A stretch of DNA of 64,000 nt from Bacillota bacterium (GCA_023391425.1 JAEWAX010000066.1:1-64000); one strand, 5' to 3'; shown: positions 36,301 to 43,704, counted from the first letter of the stretch. Translations and numbers: made by a program. The notes: generated by a model from the letters alone, not told the origin.

Positions 36301-37967
36301 TTGTAAGAGGTGAAAACTGTGCAGCAGGAACAATAGTACTGCCAAACGGTAAAACAAGCAGCGTTGTTGAGGTTAAGGAAAACACACCTTCTGTTGTTGT
36401 CGGCAATCTAGATGGGCAGTTTTCAGCTATTGTAACAGACAACGATAAGGGCGTAACAGCTGCCGACCAAGCAGTAGTAACAAGCGGTGGTGCGATTGAA
36501 ATTAAGCTGACTGTTGAAGCAAAAGATGATACTGCACAAAATGCAGGGGATATAGTGATAGTATCAACACAGGATGGCAAAACCGTAGGAATATTTGTTG
36601 ATTTATCGGTTATGAAAACGGTGGTAACATCAGGTTCAAGCATATCAATGACAAACATTGTTGAGCTTCCGAACTTAATTGACGTGTATATCCCACTTGA
36701 TTCTTCGCTTCAAGGCAAGAGTAGTTACGTCGTTTATCGTTATCACGGAACTGCAGTTGACACCATTACAGAATCCGTAAACGCATACGGTGAGAAAATC
36801 CAGCTTGTTGATAACAACACGACTATCCAGCTCACAGTCAAAAAGTTCTCAACCTATGCCGTAGGATATACAGAGACAGCAAAATATGACTTGAACGTCA
36901 ATTTAAATGGTGGTTCGGGAAGCACTGCTAGTGGTAAATATTCAAGTGGTGACGCAGTATCTATAAATGCAGGTTCAAGAAGCGGTTATAGCTTTAATGG
37001 CTGGACAAGTTCAAACGGTGGTACATTTGCAAACGCAAATAGCTCAAGCACAACCTTTACAATGCCAGCAAATGATACAGCCATAACTGCAAATTGGAGA
37101 AGCGATAGCAGTGATAGCGATAGTAGTGATAGAGGTAGTAGTGATAGCAATAGTAGTTATAACTATTACACCATTACTGCAAGTGCAACCGAGGGTGGAA
37201 CAATTTCTCCAAGTGGTAAAACCTCTGTTCGTGAACAGAGTGATAACACCTTTACAATAACACAGGATAAAGGCTACATAATTTCAGATGTATTAGTTGA
37301 TGGTGAATCAGTCGGAGCAGTTGAAAAATATACCTTTAAAGATATAGTACGTAACCACACAATTAAGGCAATATTTGCAATTGATATAAAAACAAACCCA
37401 GAAACAGGTAGTCATAATCCATTTAAAGATGTAGATGAAAATGACTGGTTCTTTGATAAAGTGCTTAAAGCTTATGAAAAAGGACTTATTATTGGAACAT
37501 CTGAAAATACTTTTAGCCCTTACTTAGAAACAAGCAGAGCTTCGATAACAACTATAATATACAGCCTTGAAGGCAAGCCTGCATGTAATGGACAAAATGA
37601 ATTTAATGATGTAAAAGCGGGCGAATGGTATTCAGAAGCTATAGCTTGGGGATATGAAAACGGAATAGTTTTTGGCTATGGTGACGGAACCTTTAAACCC
37701 GAGCAAAATATCACAAGACAAGAATTTTGTACAATTCTTCATCATTATGCAAAATACAAGGGATATGATGTTAGCAAATCAAGTAAACTGTTAGACTTTA
37801 CAGATGGTAAAGACGTATCAAACTGGGCATTAGAACAAGTAAAATGGACAGTTGGTACAGAAATTATGAATGGCAAAGGAAATGGAATATTAGACCCTAA
37901 AGGATTTGCTACAAGAGCAGAAGTATGTGTAATGATGCTGAACTTCATGGATTGTTATAGCAAATAA
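30351..37967 (+). CDS. Giant SLH-anchored mosaic surface protein with InlB B-repeats and BspA-type leucine-rich repeats
   Basis: A 2538-residue secreted protein. A signal peptide covers residues 1-28 (cleavage after AEA). Then come Gly-rich beta-helix-like repeats with AGIGGG motifs (about 150-350), a first InlB B-type/Listeria-Bacteroides repeat (about 600-670), a beta-rich domain (about 680-920), four B-repeats (927-1247), BspA-like LRR_5 repeats of about 23 residues (1348-1593), three more B-repeats (1667-1910), a carboxypeptidase-regulatory-like domain (1913-1993), a Ser/Asp linker (about 2250-2270) and three SLH domains (about 2353-2538) that bind wall polysaccharide. AGGAGG precedes the ATG. 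It is likely an adhesin or a protein- or glycan-binding surface layer component controlled by the upstream two-component system. Confidence 0.92.
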   Translation: MKKRILAFVLCFCIMFSLMPTWPATAEAAPSLPSTLYVSNGAIKIEDGTDTDTIKVTYTEVTYTESTKKTVDNLPMNTEITIIGTTASNSVIVNTAAKLADNTTAKTIKITLSYAKIDVSSKENCAAFDIQGNSVVNLTLVSINSLKSSKHMAGLQVNTTATVTIGGTGTLTATGNDSAGIGGGTIVITGNANVEANGANSYAGIGAGTIVITGYASVKAKGGDYAAGIGGKYVNVGADITINENAVVTATGGKGGAGIGGAGISYGNNASDVGYDIKIGGNASVTAIGGSDQDGGGAGIGRGRLNCKAGKITISGGNIVATGGKSLGGIGDGGHGIGNNDDTISISAGTVIATSIDTYGIFGAKVMIDDTADITAISTGDSKRWNPEAIHSKETMTSTADGKTVANILMVKYKNPVSAGTATTVKTSGGEDLYPKITYSPVTGYKSIAIKVPKFAEGQTSENYTVYSGYTGTTKQMHNPTGYTYDPNNTFSIKAGLNTFSNVEDAIPFLKAGEVSRTSDTKATVQFTSDQTGTYYYSIGKPATDSLGGGTNFNTSKQTITLTNLDAGRKYIYIIVKNAAGRVSLDNFIITIPEYVAPTYTVTYDSQDATTEANPNSKTVVSSATVGSLPTPPQKTGFTFGGWFTEINGGGKEFTENTPVTGNITVYAYWTGITYGANNHLFANGNAIIISSPNGDDKSNIYIDSNANGIIDAGEVPVDLYAIRGSYTAPKGDTTNGFELSEYSILGGSTKALKGDTKITMLSGNAGAVYGGGGRSNGSTVENTNITIKGGSVGAVCATGPIDNTNVNGYAVINVEGGNITRLIELSSGYSTVGNYSIIINGGSVTHVKTEVYNRTNVRPINNKSEILSKTELFIGEESAPARNTRITAKDIDIKGIDYSYGLNDVFTNYYGYLYLWLPEGAVATPPTYTVEYNGNNQDSGSVATQTTKVGTETKVSANGFIKEGFNFEGWNTKADGTGTPYAVGKIIPSQTARTTITLYAQWTAIAPQTYTVTYHGNGADSGSVDTQTAKVGTTTTVSTNGFRKTGYDFTGWNTKADGTGTPYAVGKIIPSQTAGTTITLYAQWTAQTYTVVYNGNNQDSGSVATQRTKVGTETKVSANGFIKTGFNFEGWNTKADGTGTAYAVDAIIPSQAANTTVILFAQWTEAAAQNYYVVYNGNYANSGSVATQTTNVGTVTKVSANGFEKTGFTFTGWNTAADGYGTSYTEGAIILSQAANTTVILYAQWKENTSTPTDKITIKINGTYDPNTNTIGNDGVQYSGTSVDDAISKYLVATGYTAVKQLKIIAGKVTTDDWRKILALSYMINFEIDSAVTEVANIPESYSNAGQSKVIESVKIPQAISIGKFAFSHCSNLKAVICPKAVTIGENAFDSCVALTTANFPEVTTIGFSAFYNCSNLKAAIYPKAVTIGDFAFAKCKALTTADFPEVTTIADSAFSECEALATVSFPRAKIITNSAFGGCKALTTVYFSEVTTIYAFAFSSCEALTTANFPKATNIGGSAFEDCKALTTISFPEATTINSNAFYRCGALITASFPKAIDIMDYAFSDCYSLTKLSVPLIKNFGQCTFNMCTALTTLEIGATPPSLKNGNAFSKLTQTKSLFFINADGTELTGSALTAAQNAYKADDNYYQSDGHDLWAGWIIARSSTKTYTVVYNGNSADSGSVATQTTNVGTATTASSNGFSKAGFTFKGWNTKADGTGTAYTEGASIPSQEAGTTITLYAQWTEAAAQTYTVVYNGNGADSGSVATQTTKVGTETTVSKNEFSKAGFTFKGWNTKADGTGTAYDVGASIPSQTAGTTITLYAQWIEMAAQTYTVVYTGNGSDSGSVATQTTKVGTTTTVSANGFSKAGFTFKGWNTKADGTGTPYAVGESVSSQEAGTTITFYAQWQENKYEIIGTVKDGNSNNVSGATVKIMRGRNQIGLSVQTDTNGQFTIANVTNGTYNLVISSGTAPNEVVITKIIVVRGENCAAGTIVLPNGKTSSVVEVKENTPSVVVGNLDGQFSAIVTDNDKGVTAADQAVVTSGGAIEIKLTVEAKDDTAQNAGDIVIVSTQDGKTVGIFVDLSVMKTVVTSGSSISMTNIVELPNLIDVYIPLDSSLQGKSSYVVYRYHGTAVDTITESVNAYGEKIQLVDNNTTIQLTVKKFSTYAVGYTETAKYDLNVNLNGGSGSTASGKYSSGDAVSINAGSRSGYSFNGWTSSNGGTFANANSSSTTFTMPANDTAITANWRSDSSDSDSSDRGSSDSNSSYNYYTITASATEGGTISPSGKTSVREQSDNTFTITQDKGYIISDVLVDGESVGAVEKYTFKDIVRNHTIKAIFAIDIKTNPETGSHNPFKDVDENDWFFDKVLKAYEKGLIIGTSENTFSPYLETSRASITTIIYSLEGKPACNGQNEFNDVKAGEWYSEAIAWGYENGIVFGYGDGTFKPEQNITRQEFCTILHHYAKYKGYDVSKSSKLLDFTDGKDVSNWALEQVKWTVGTEIMNGKGNGILDPKGFATRAEVCVMMLNFMDCYSK
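33127..34090 (+). repeat. Four tandem B-repeat coding units
   Basis: Units of about 240 bp start near 33130, 33370, 33610 and 33850. Each begins TACACTGTAGTGTATAACGG-like and ends CTCTACGCACAGTGGAC-like; runs such as GGTTGGAACACAAAGGCGGA recur exactly, showing recent duplication or gene conversion. Confidence 0.85.
35350..36080 (+). repeat. Three tandem B-repeat coding units, second block
   Basis: Three further copies of the same 240-bp unit start near 35355, 35600 and 35850, separated from the first block by the leucine-rich-repeat region. They share long identical stretches with the first block, so recombination between blocks could delete the leucine-rich repeats. Confidence 0.85.
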
Positions 37968-37993
37968 ATAAAGGCAGTCAAGACCACCCGTAA

Positions 37994-38224
37994 AATTTTG
38001 AATGCGCTGGCAACACTGGATTGTCCAAGGGTAAAAATATTAGGCTGGTTGTTGAACGAAATCATCTCGAACATCCGGCTTATGTTGGAGATACCGAAGG
38101 GGATTGCAACAGTGCAAGGCAGGCACAAGTACCTTTTATCTATGCAAGCTATGGCTTTGGAAGTGTTCTGGATTATGATGTGAAAATTGATAACATAACG
38201 GATTTGCTGAGAATTGTAAAATAG
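37994..38224 (+). pseudogene. C-terminal remnant of a HAD-family phosphatase
   Basis: Right after the surface-protein stop, the frame NFECAGNTGLSKGKNIRLVV, ERNHLEHPAYVGDTEGD, QAQVPFIYASYGFG ending in LLRIVK is the C-terminal third of a phosphoglycolate-phosphatase-like HAD hydrolase, with the motif IV YVGDTEGD. The nucleophile and cap domains are absent and an in-frame TAA lies at 37991. The upstream part was probably lost when the surface-protein genes arrived. Confidence 0.7.
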
Positions 38225-38326
38225 GATGACGACAGTAAACCCACATTTTTCATCCGTCAAACCCCTTCCGCGCCAGGGAATAAGAAAACAGATAAAGATT
38301 TAAAAAATCAGTAGACACAAGGGGCA

Positions 38327-38368
38327 GAGGAACTTCGGCAGATAGCCAAAGTTCTTCCGGCCTTTTTT
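38327..38368 (+). terminator. Hairpin terminator
   Basis: Arms GAGGAACTTCGGC (38327-38339) and GCCAAAGTTCTTCC (38345-38358), loop AGATA, followed by CCGGCC-free T6 at 38363-38368. The rest of 38225-38680 shows no gene; a more GC-rich stretch (38260-38400) differs in base composition from its surroundings. Confidence 0.7.
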
Positions 38369-38586
38369 GCATCAGCCGAGGGAGAGCTTTAGTGGGTCGC
38401 ACGAGAAAAAGAAAAAAGTGTATTTTGGTTATTTTGTAGAAGAAGTGTTTCAGGACAGAAAATGAAAGGTGCATGGATCAATTGATATGAGTTTCAATAG
38501 GGTTTAAACAAAATTTATTGGTTTTAGCTGATATATTTTTCGACTTTTGCAGCTTTTTTGCAGTAACTGTAACTCTTGCAAATCTA

Positions 38587-38615
38587 TTGACAGCATGGGA
38601 AATATATGTAATAAT
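38587..38615 (+). promoter_or_regulatory. SigA-type promoter of the small TIGR04076-like gene
   Basis: TTGACA (38587-38592), then 16-17 bases, then TAATAAT (38609-38615). The gene starts 75 bases downstream. Confidence 0.6.
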
Positions 38616-38689
38616 ACCTAAAAAGTGAGTATGTTAGCAGTTTTGCAAGCAATATAAACGGGTTAGATTTATAGTTAAGGGGTGAGATT

Positions 38690-39037
38690 ATGAGTGAAAA
38701 AAATGAAATTTTAGATTTGAACATTGACGTTAGTAATATCAAAAATCACGAAGAATATCGTAATCTTTGGAAAAAAATCGGGAAAATTGAGATAAAAATG
38801 GTTGAGAAAAATGAAGAATGCAAACATTGCTTGGGAGATACGTTTATTTATGAAACCCCATATGAAAAACCTAAAGGGGTATGTAACGCTTTGCTTCACG
38901 TATTAGACTTATACACATGGAGAGTTGCCGTGGGGTTTCCTTCATGGAATTCGGAAGATAGAAAGGCACATAGGATTCATTGCCCTGATGCAAAGGGGAC
39001 GGTTTGGGAAATGAGAAAAATAGATGGTTTGGAGTAA
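38690..39037 (+). CDS. TIGR04076-like small protein
   Basis: A 115-residue protein. The pattern C-x2-C-x2-GDTF (ECKHCLGDTF), KGVCNALLHVLDLYTWRV, a Trp/Pro-rich PSW stretch and HCPDAKGTVWEM fits the TIGR04076 family, a small Cys-containing family with no established biochemical function. GGGGTGAG stands eight bases before the ATG. The gene has its own promoter and a strong terminator, so it is a single-gene unit. Confidence 0.6.
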   Translation: MSEKNEILDLNIDVSNIKNHEEYRNLWKKIGKIEIKMVEKNEECKHCLGDTFIYETPYEKPKGVCNALLHVLDLYTWRVAVGFPSWNSEDRKAHRIHCPDAKGTVWEMRKIDGLE

Positions 39038-39076
39038 GTTGTAAATTACAAACTTAAATTAAAATAAACGCAAAGC

Positions 39077-39130
39077 AAAAAAGTCATGAGTTCAGGGGTA
39101 GTTAAAACTACTCCTGAGCTCATGACTTTT
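39077..39130. terminator. Strong bidirectional terminator
   Basis: Stem AAAAGTCATGAGTTCAGG with CCTGAGCTCATGACTTTT, enclosing a second GTAGTT/AACTAC pairing. A-run on the left and T-run on the right. It ends the small gene and insulates the regulator to its right. Confidence 0.92.
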
Positions 39131-39311
39131 CACTTATCAAAGGCTTTTTATTCAGCTGCATCATACTGTCATTATTTGAATACAAACTATTTTTCCTCCC
39201 TCGAAAAGTCATTTGGATTAGTTCTAAATAAGGAAACGTGTTGGATGTTAAAGAAATACGATAAATCAACATTATGTATGCAAAAAGTGAAAATCTTTTT
39301 AATAAAATAGA

Positions 39312-39381
39312 TTGACATAGTGTGTAATATTACATACAATTCGATTATAAGATATGTTAACCGGTTTCGTAAATCGGTAAC
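39312..39381 (+). promoter_or_regulatory. Promoter and LacI-type operator of the KDG operon
   Basis: TTGACA (39312-39317), 17 bases, TACAAT (39335-39340): a near-consensus SigA promoter. Immediately downstream, 39356-39381 is a palindrome (GTTAACCGGTTT, three bases, AAATCGGTAAC) with the central CG-containing form of LacI-family operators. Its place after the start point suggests repression of the operon by the LacI protein encoded next. Confidence 0.75.
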
Positions 39382-39425
39382 TATATTGTTAATTGTTTAA
39401 AACATCATTAATGAGAAGGGAATTA

Positions 39426-40499
39426 GTGAGGGTGAGTGCATCAATATCAAAAGCAACAATTAATCAGGTTGCAGAGGCTGCAGGGGTATCTACAACTACA
39501 ATTTCAAGGTACTTGAATGAAAAGTATGAATACATGTCAGTTAAAACTCGCGAAAGAATTCGGAAAGTAATCGAAGAACTAGATTATAGGCCAAGTAATA
39601 TCGCAAGAAGCTTGAAAGCGGAGAAAAGTGGTGTGGTTGGGTGCATAATTGCTGATATTACAAATCCATTCACATCATACGTAGTAAAAGGTATCAATGA
39701 CGTCTGCAGAAAAAATGGATATCAAGTTCTATTTTCTAATACTGATAATAGTCCGGAAAGTGAAATTGAATGTATAAAATCATTTATGGATAATCGTTTG
39801 GATGGACTGATAATTAACACAACTGGATATGTTGATGATTATATAGTGGATCTGAATAAAAAGGGAGTTCATATTGTTATGGCCGATAGGTGTTTAAAAA
39901 ATCGCCGTTTATTAGATACTATTACAACTGAAAATTACTACTCTACTTATGACTGTATGAAATTTTTGAAAAATCAGGGGTATGACAAAATAGTGTTTTT
40001 TACCCAACAAATAGGTAACAATAGTACCCGTTATATTAGGAATAATGCATATATGGATGCTATGGATAAACTATATAGTGTGGATGGAAAATATGATACT
40101 TATGAAATTGATATTAATAAGACAAGTATATGTAGAGGTTATTTAAGAAAACTAAAACAAGAAAACCCAGATAAAGAAATTGCTATTTTTGCTGTAAATG
40201 GTGTTACTTTATTGAACGTTCTTCATGCTATAAAGGAAGAGAATATGGAGATAGCAAGGGAATTTGGAATATGCGGGTTTGATGACTGGGAATGGGCATC
40301 ATTAATTGGACCAGGTATAACTACAATAACCCAGGATTCATATATGACTGGTGTAAAGTCAGCACAGCTACTTATGAAGCGCATTAATAGTGGAAGTAAT
40401 GGGAAAATCAAATATACTGAGATTTCTCCTGTTCTTATGGCTAGAGGATCAACCATTCCATATAGAAACAAAAACCAACAAGTTATTATCGGTACATAG
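39426..40499 (+). CDS. LacI-family transcriptional regulator (KdgR-like)
   Basis: A 357-residue regulator: N-terminal helix-turn-helix (TINQVAEAAGVSTTTISRYLN) with the hinge helix YRPSNIARSLK, then a periplasmic-binding-protein-like sugar domain from GVVGCIIADITNPF. It stands first in an operon with KDPG aldolase and KDG kinase, so it probably responds to 2-keto-3-deoxygluconate or a related sugar acid. Starts: GTG 39426 has AAGGG five bases upstream; GTG 39432 and ATG 39411 are alternatives. The operator at 39356-39381 suggests self-control. Confidence 0.85.
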   Translation: MRVSASISKATINQVAEAAGVSTTTISRYLNEKYEYMSVKTRERIRKVIEELDYRPSNIARSLKAEKSGVVGCIIADITNPFTSYVVKGINDVCRKNGYQVLFSNTDNSPESEIECIKSFMDNRLDGLIINTTGYVDDYIVDLNKKGVHIVMADRCLKNRRLLDTITTENYYSTYDCMKFLKNQGYDKIVFFTQQIGNNSTRYIRNNAYMDAMDKLYSVDGKYDTYEIDINKTSICRGYLRKLKQENPDKEIAIFAVNGVTLLNVLHAIKEENMEIAREFGICGFDDWEWASLIGPGITTITQDSYMTGVKSAQLLMKRINSGSNGKIKYTEISPVLMARGSTIPYRNKNQQVIIGT

Positions 40500-40513
40500 A
40501 AAGGGGGGTGTAT

Positions 40514-41134
40514 ATGAATAAAAACCAGGTAAAAGAAACAATGAAGGGAAAGCTAATAGCTGTTATTAGGCATGAAGATCCAGATACAGCTAAGTTAATT
40601 TGCCATACCTTGGTAGATTCGGGGATTCAAACCTTAGAGATTACTTTTTCAGTTAATAATGCAGAAAAATTAATAGCTGATTTAAAAAAGGAGTTACCTG
40701 AAGCTATGGTTGGGGCAGGAACAGTTCTTAGCAGGGAACAGGCACAACTAGCAATTGATAATGGAGCGGATTTTATTATTTCACCATGTATAGTAGAAGA
40801 AGTTGCAGAGTATTGTAGAGAAAAAGAAGTTTTTTGCTCCTTAGGAGCTGCAACACCGACAGAAGTATTTCGTGCATATAAGCTCGGCTGTGATGTTGTT
40901 AAACTGTTCCCAGGTGACTGCTTATCACCTAATATGATTAAGGGAATCAAGGCACCAATGCCATTTATTGAGTTAATGCCAACTGGCGGTGTAGATGATA
41001 CAAATGTAAAAGAGTGGTTTAAAAGCGGCGCTTATGCAGCTGGTTTTGGAGGATATCTTACCAAAGGTATTGATAAAACCAACCTTGACGTACTAAGGGC
41101 ACGGTGTGAAAAGCTAATTGCGGCATATCGCTAA
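40514..41134 (+). CDS. eda: KDPG/KHG aldolase
   Basis: A 206-residue class I aldolase that splits 2-keto-3-deoxy-6-phosphogluconate to pyruvate and glyceraldehyde-3-phosphate. Visible family motifs are LIAVIRHEDP, LEITFSV, VGAGTVLSREQ, FIISPC, CDVVKLFPGD (the Schiff-base Lys) and MPTGGVDDTN. Length is normal. A GGGGGG stretch seven bases upstream sets the start at ATG 40514 rather than GTG 40508. It follows the LacI gene by 14 bp and works with the KDG kinase downstream. Confidence 0.93.
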   Translation: MNKNQVKETMKGKLIAVIRHEDPDTAKLICHTLVDSGIQTLEITFSVNNAEKLIADLKKELPEAMVGAGTVLSREQAQLAIDNGADFIISPCIVEEVAEYCREKEVFCSLGAATPTEVFRAYKLGCDVVKLFPGDCLSPNMIKGIKAPMPFIELMPTGGVDDTNVKEWFKSGAYAAGFGGYLTKGIDKTNLDVLRARCEKLIAAYR

Positions 41135-41148
41135 GGGAGAATATCCAT

Positions 41149-41294
41149 ATGGGGAAAGAATTACTGGTTATAAATACATTAGTATTTCTGAATCAACAAA
41201 AATATGGGTACTACAATGTGAGATGCTGAATGTCATTAATCAACTGGGCGTAAAAAAGGCAGAAATCACAAGAGACACAAGAACTAATTTATGA
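41149..41294 (+). pseudogene. Possible remnant of a sugar isomerase/epimerase gene
   Basis: An ATG with AAGGGAGA upstream opens MGKELLVINTLVFLNQQKYG; after a frame shift MLNVINQLGVKKAEITRD follows, then a stop. The string recalls the N-terminus of TIM-barrel sugar-phosphate isomerases that sit in KDG operons. At about 145 bp it can only be a deletion remnant. Identification is weak. Confidence 0.35.
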
Positions 41295-41332
41295 AATATT
41301 AACATTTAAGATTAATATAAAAGAGGTTAAAT

Positions 41333-42289
41333 ATGTCAGAAGTAATTTTGTTTGGTGAGCCAATGGCTCTTTTTGTTGCGGATACTGTAGGCCCTTTAGA
41401 GGATGTTGAACATTTCACAAGATCTTTGGCAGGTGCTGAAGTAAATGTATGTATTGGGATGTCAAGATTAGAACATAAAGCAACATATATTACAAGGCTT
41501 GGTGATGATCCTTTAGGAAGATATGTTGAGAAGTTTTTAAAGAAAGAGGGTATTGGTACTGAGTTCATAACATTTGATTCAGTTTATCGTACTGGAATAC
41601 AGCTGAAAAATAAGGTGTTAGAGGGAGATCCGTTTGCTCCATACTATAGAAAGGGCTCAGCTGCATCACATATTTCTACAAAAGAAATTGATGCAATTGA
41701 TTTTGAAGGAATCAAGCATGTTCATATAACAGGTATTCCACCTGCATTGTCAGAATCCTGTCGTCAGGCAACATACAGATTGCTTGAAAGAGCAAAAGAG
41801 AATAATGTTTATATATCATTTGATCCAAATTTGCGTCCAGCACTCTGGGAAAGCAAAGAGGTAATGATACAGACCATAAATGATTTGGCTTCAAAAGCTG
41901 ATATGGTTTTACCAGGGACTGCAGAAGGACTTATTCTTATGGGTAGTGACAAGCCAGAAGCGATTGCAGATTTTTATCAAAAATTAGGTGCTAAAACTGT
42001 TGTAATTAAACTAGGCGGGAAGGGCGCTTATGTAAAGTCAGACAAAGAATCTTACATAGTAGAAGGATTTAAAGTTGAAAAAGTTGTTGATACTGTTGGA
42101 GCAGGAGATGGTTTTGCAGTGGGCATTATCAGCGGAAGATTGGAAGAACTGTCACTATTAGATTGTGTAAGACGTGGAAATGCAATTGGAGCAATCCAGG
42201 TTCAGCATATCAGTGATAATGAAGGACTTCCAACTAAAAAAGAACTTGATGCATTTATCTCTTCGGATGGTAAAATATTAAATAAATAA
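41333..42289 (+). CDS. kdgK: 2-keto-3-deoxygluconate kinase (PfkB family)
   Basis: A 318-residue sugar kinase. PfkB features: opening ILFGEPMALF, the RSLAGAEVNVCIGMSRL Gly-rich segment, FDPNLRPALW, and signature 2 DTVGAGDGFAVG with the catalytic Asp. It phosphorylates KDG to KDPG, the substrate of the aldolase two genes upstream. An AGAGG ribosome binding site precedes ATG 41333. Substrate choice is inferred from the operon; other PfkB sugars are possible. Confidence 0.88.
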   Translation: MSEVILFGEPMALFVADTVGPLEDVEHFTRSLAGAEVNVCIGMSRLEHKATYITRLGDDPLGRYVEKFLKKEGIGTEFITFDSVYRTGIQLKNKVLEGDPFAPYYRKGSAASHISTKEIDAIDFEGIKHVHITGIPPALSESCRQATYRLLERAKENNVYISFDPNLRPALWESKEVMIQTINDLASKADMVLPGTAEGLILMGSDKPEAIADFYQKLGAKTVVIKLGGKGAYVKSDKESYIVEGFKVEKVVDTVGAGDGFAVGIISGRLEELSLLDCVRRGNAIGAIQVQHISDNEGLPTKKELDAFISSDGKILNK

Positions 42290-42325
42290 CCTCTAGGAGA
42301 CTTTGACGAAGATACAGGGTTCAGG

Positions 42326-42353
42326 CCTTATGGCAAAAGGTTTTGCCATAAGG
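42326..42353. repeat. Perfect inverted repeat after kdgK
   Basis: Arms CCTTATGGCAAAA and TTTTGCCATAAGG are exact complements around a GG centre. There is no T-run after it, so it may be a weak terminator or a protein site. Confidence 0.7.
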
Positions 42354-42440
42354 TTGATGCATCAGATGCTTAATGCTCGCATAATAGCCCTATAACGATT
42401 AAAATTGATAAGTCAATAACTAATTTAAAAGAAAAAAGGT

Positions 42441-42521
42441 TATGGAAATGGTTTGTTTGGACCAAAGGATAACATTACTCGTGAACAGATGGTATCTATA
42501 CTCTATCGCTATGCAGCTTAG
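42441..42521 (+). pseudogene. Fragment of an SLH domain
   Basis: The frame YGNGLFGPKDNITREQMVSI then LYRYAA and TAG is the end of an SLH repeat. Nothing upstream continues it, so it is the last piece of a lost surface-protein gene. No other gene is seen in 42290-42576. Confidence 0.7.
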
Positions 42522-42576
42522 GTGGGGGCGAAAGAGATGAAGTTAAAACGAGCTCAACTATTGTTCAATCCCCGAG

Positions 42577-43470
42577 TTATAGTTTAGAAGCTTTAGACTT
42601 CACTGAATGTACATACTGTGACGGAGCCATACCAGTAACATTTTTAAAATGTCTTGAAAAGTAATGGATAGAGGTGTAGCCCAAAATCTCAGAAATTTGT
42701 GTGAAGTTATATTCACCTTCACGCATCATTTTTTTTGCTTCCTCAATTTTAAGTTTCTTAAAGTGTTCCATCACGCCTGTTCCGATTTTATCCTTGAATA
42801 AGACTTTCAGGCTCGTCCTGCTGAGGTTGGAAAATCTGCATACATCGTCAAAGGTAAGGTTCTTTGTAACGTTTTCATTAAGATAATCATTAATTCTTTG
42901 AAGCAAATCACTGTCAGACCTCTCTTTGACAGCGGTTGAGAGCCTGCTGCTACTACTTACACTATTTCCTTTTCGAATCATACTTATCAATAATTGCTCA
43001 AGATATATTTTAATTAGCTGTTCACAGCCGAAAAGTGGTTCGCGCCTTTTTTCTAACTTTTTGAGATAGGTAATATCGAGCTCAGAAGTATAGGCTTCTT
43101 TAGCTTCATTTATAATTTGCACAATTAAGTTTTTTTCGAAATCATTTATTCCAAGTATTTTATTTTCATAATACTTTATTGCGTGTGATTTACACTCGAA
43201 GGACACAACAATGAGGTTAGGAGCGACTTTTCCATTTGCCCATACATTATGAAACTCATTAGGCTTATGAAATATAATTTCGCCCTGTTTCAATTTAAAA
43301 CCGAGGGATTCAGCCATAACCTCAACTTCTCCCTTGTCAACATATAGAAATTCCCAAAAGTCATGCTTTTCACCCTCAAAAACGTAATCTTTTGCATATT
43401 CAAAATAATGTATAGATACAATTTTTTTTATAACTATTTCCTCGTTTAAAAGGGTTGCTTCGTATTCCAT
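42577..43470 (-). CDS. AraC-family transcriptional regulator
   Basis: A 297-residue regulator. The N-terminal half has a cupin-type sensor (HDFWEFLYVDKGEVEV, LKQGEIIFHKPNEFH), and the C-terminal 100 residues carry two helix-turn-helix units (TFDDVCRFSNLSRTSLKVLF and YNFTQISEILGYTSIHYFSRHF). It is divergent from galE, with 234 bp and a set of tandem repeats between, so it probably controls the galE-to-CBM9 operon in response to a sugar. The upstream side toward kdgK is convergent. Confidence 0.88.
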   Translation of the reverse strand: MEYEATLLNEEIVIKKIVSIHYFEYAKDYVFEGEKHDFWEFLYVDKGEVEVMAESLGFKLKQGEIIFHKPNEFHNVWANGKVAPNLIVVSFECKSHAIKYYENKILGINDFEKNLIVQIINEAKEAYTSELDITYLKKLEKRREPLFGCEQLIKIYLEQLLISMIRKGNSVSSSSRLSTAVKERSDSDLLQRINDYLNENVTKNLTFDDVCRFSNLSRTSLKVLFKDKIGTGVMEHFKKLKIEEAKKMMREGEYNFTQISEILGYTSIHYFSRHFKNVTGMAPSQYVHSVKSKASKL

Positions 43471-43637
43471 TTTAACCTCACAGCATTATTGTTAACTATA
43501 TTATAGCTAAAAAGAGACAATCTTAATAGTCCAAAAGTCTAAATAAATTGACTTTATTGATAAATAAATAATAAGGCACACGGCTTAAAATAAGACTAAA
43601 GATACATGAAAAGATACAAGTAAAAGATAATAGTAAA

Positions 43638-43677
43638 AAGATAAGGTTAGCAAGATAAGGTTAAAAAGATAAGATTA
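43638..43677 (+). repeat. Tandem 14-bp direct repeats in front of galE
   Basis: AAGATAAGGTTA at 43638-43649 and 43652-43663 and AAGATAAGATTA at 43666-43677 are spaced every 14 bp; weaker copies (AAGATACAAGTA, AAGATAATAGTA) extend upstream to about 43607. They could be regulator sites or a slippage-prone spacer. Confidence 0.65.
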
Positions 43678-43704
43678 AAGTGAAATAATAGGGGGTAACA
43701 TAAT

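Noticed and set aside
38250..38474. Minus-strand frame of 74 residues in the GC-richer gap
   Set aside because: It is read across the 38327-38368 terminator, has no ribosome binding site, and overlaps no protein-like pattern.
39086..39310. 74-residue open frame behind the TIGR04076-like gene
   Set aside because: It starts inside the 39077-39130 terminator hairpin, has no ribosome binding site and no recognisable protein features.
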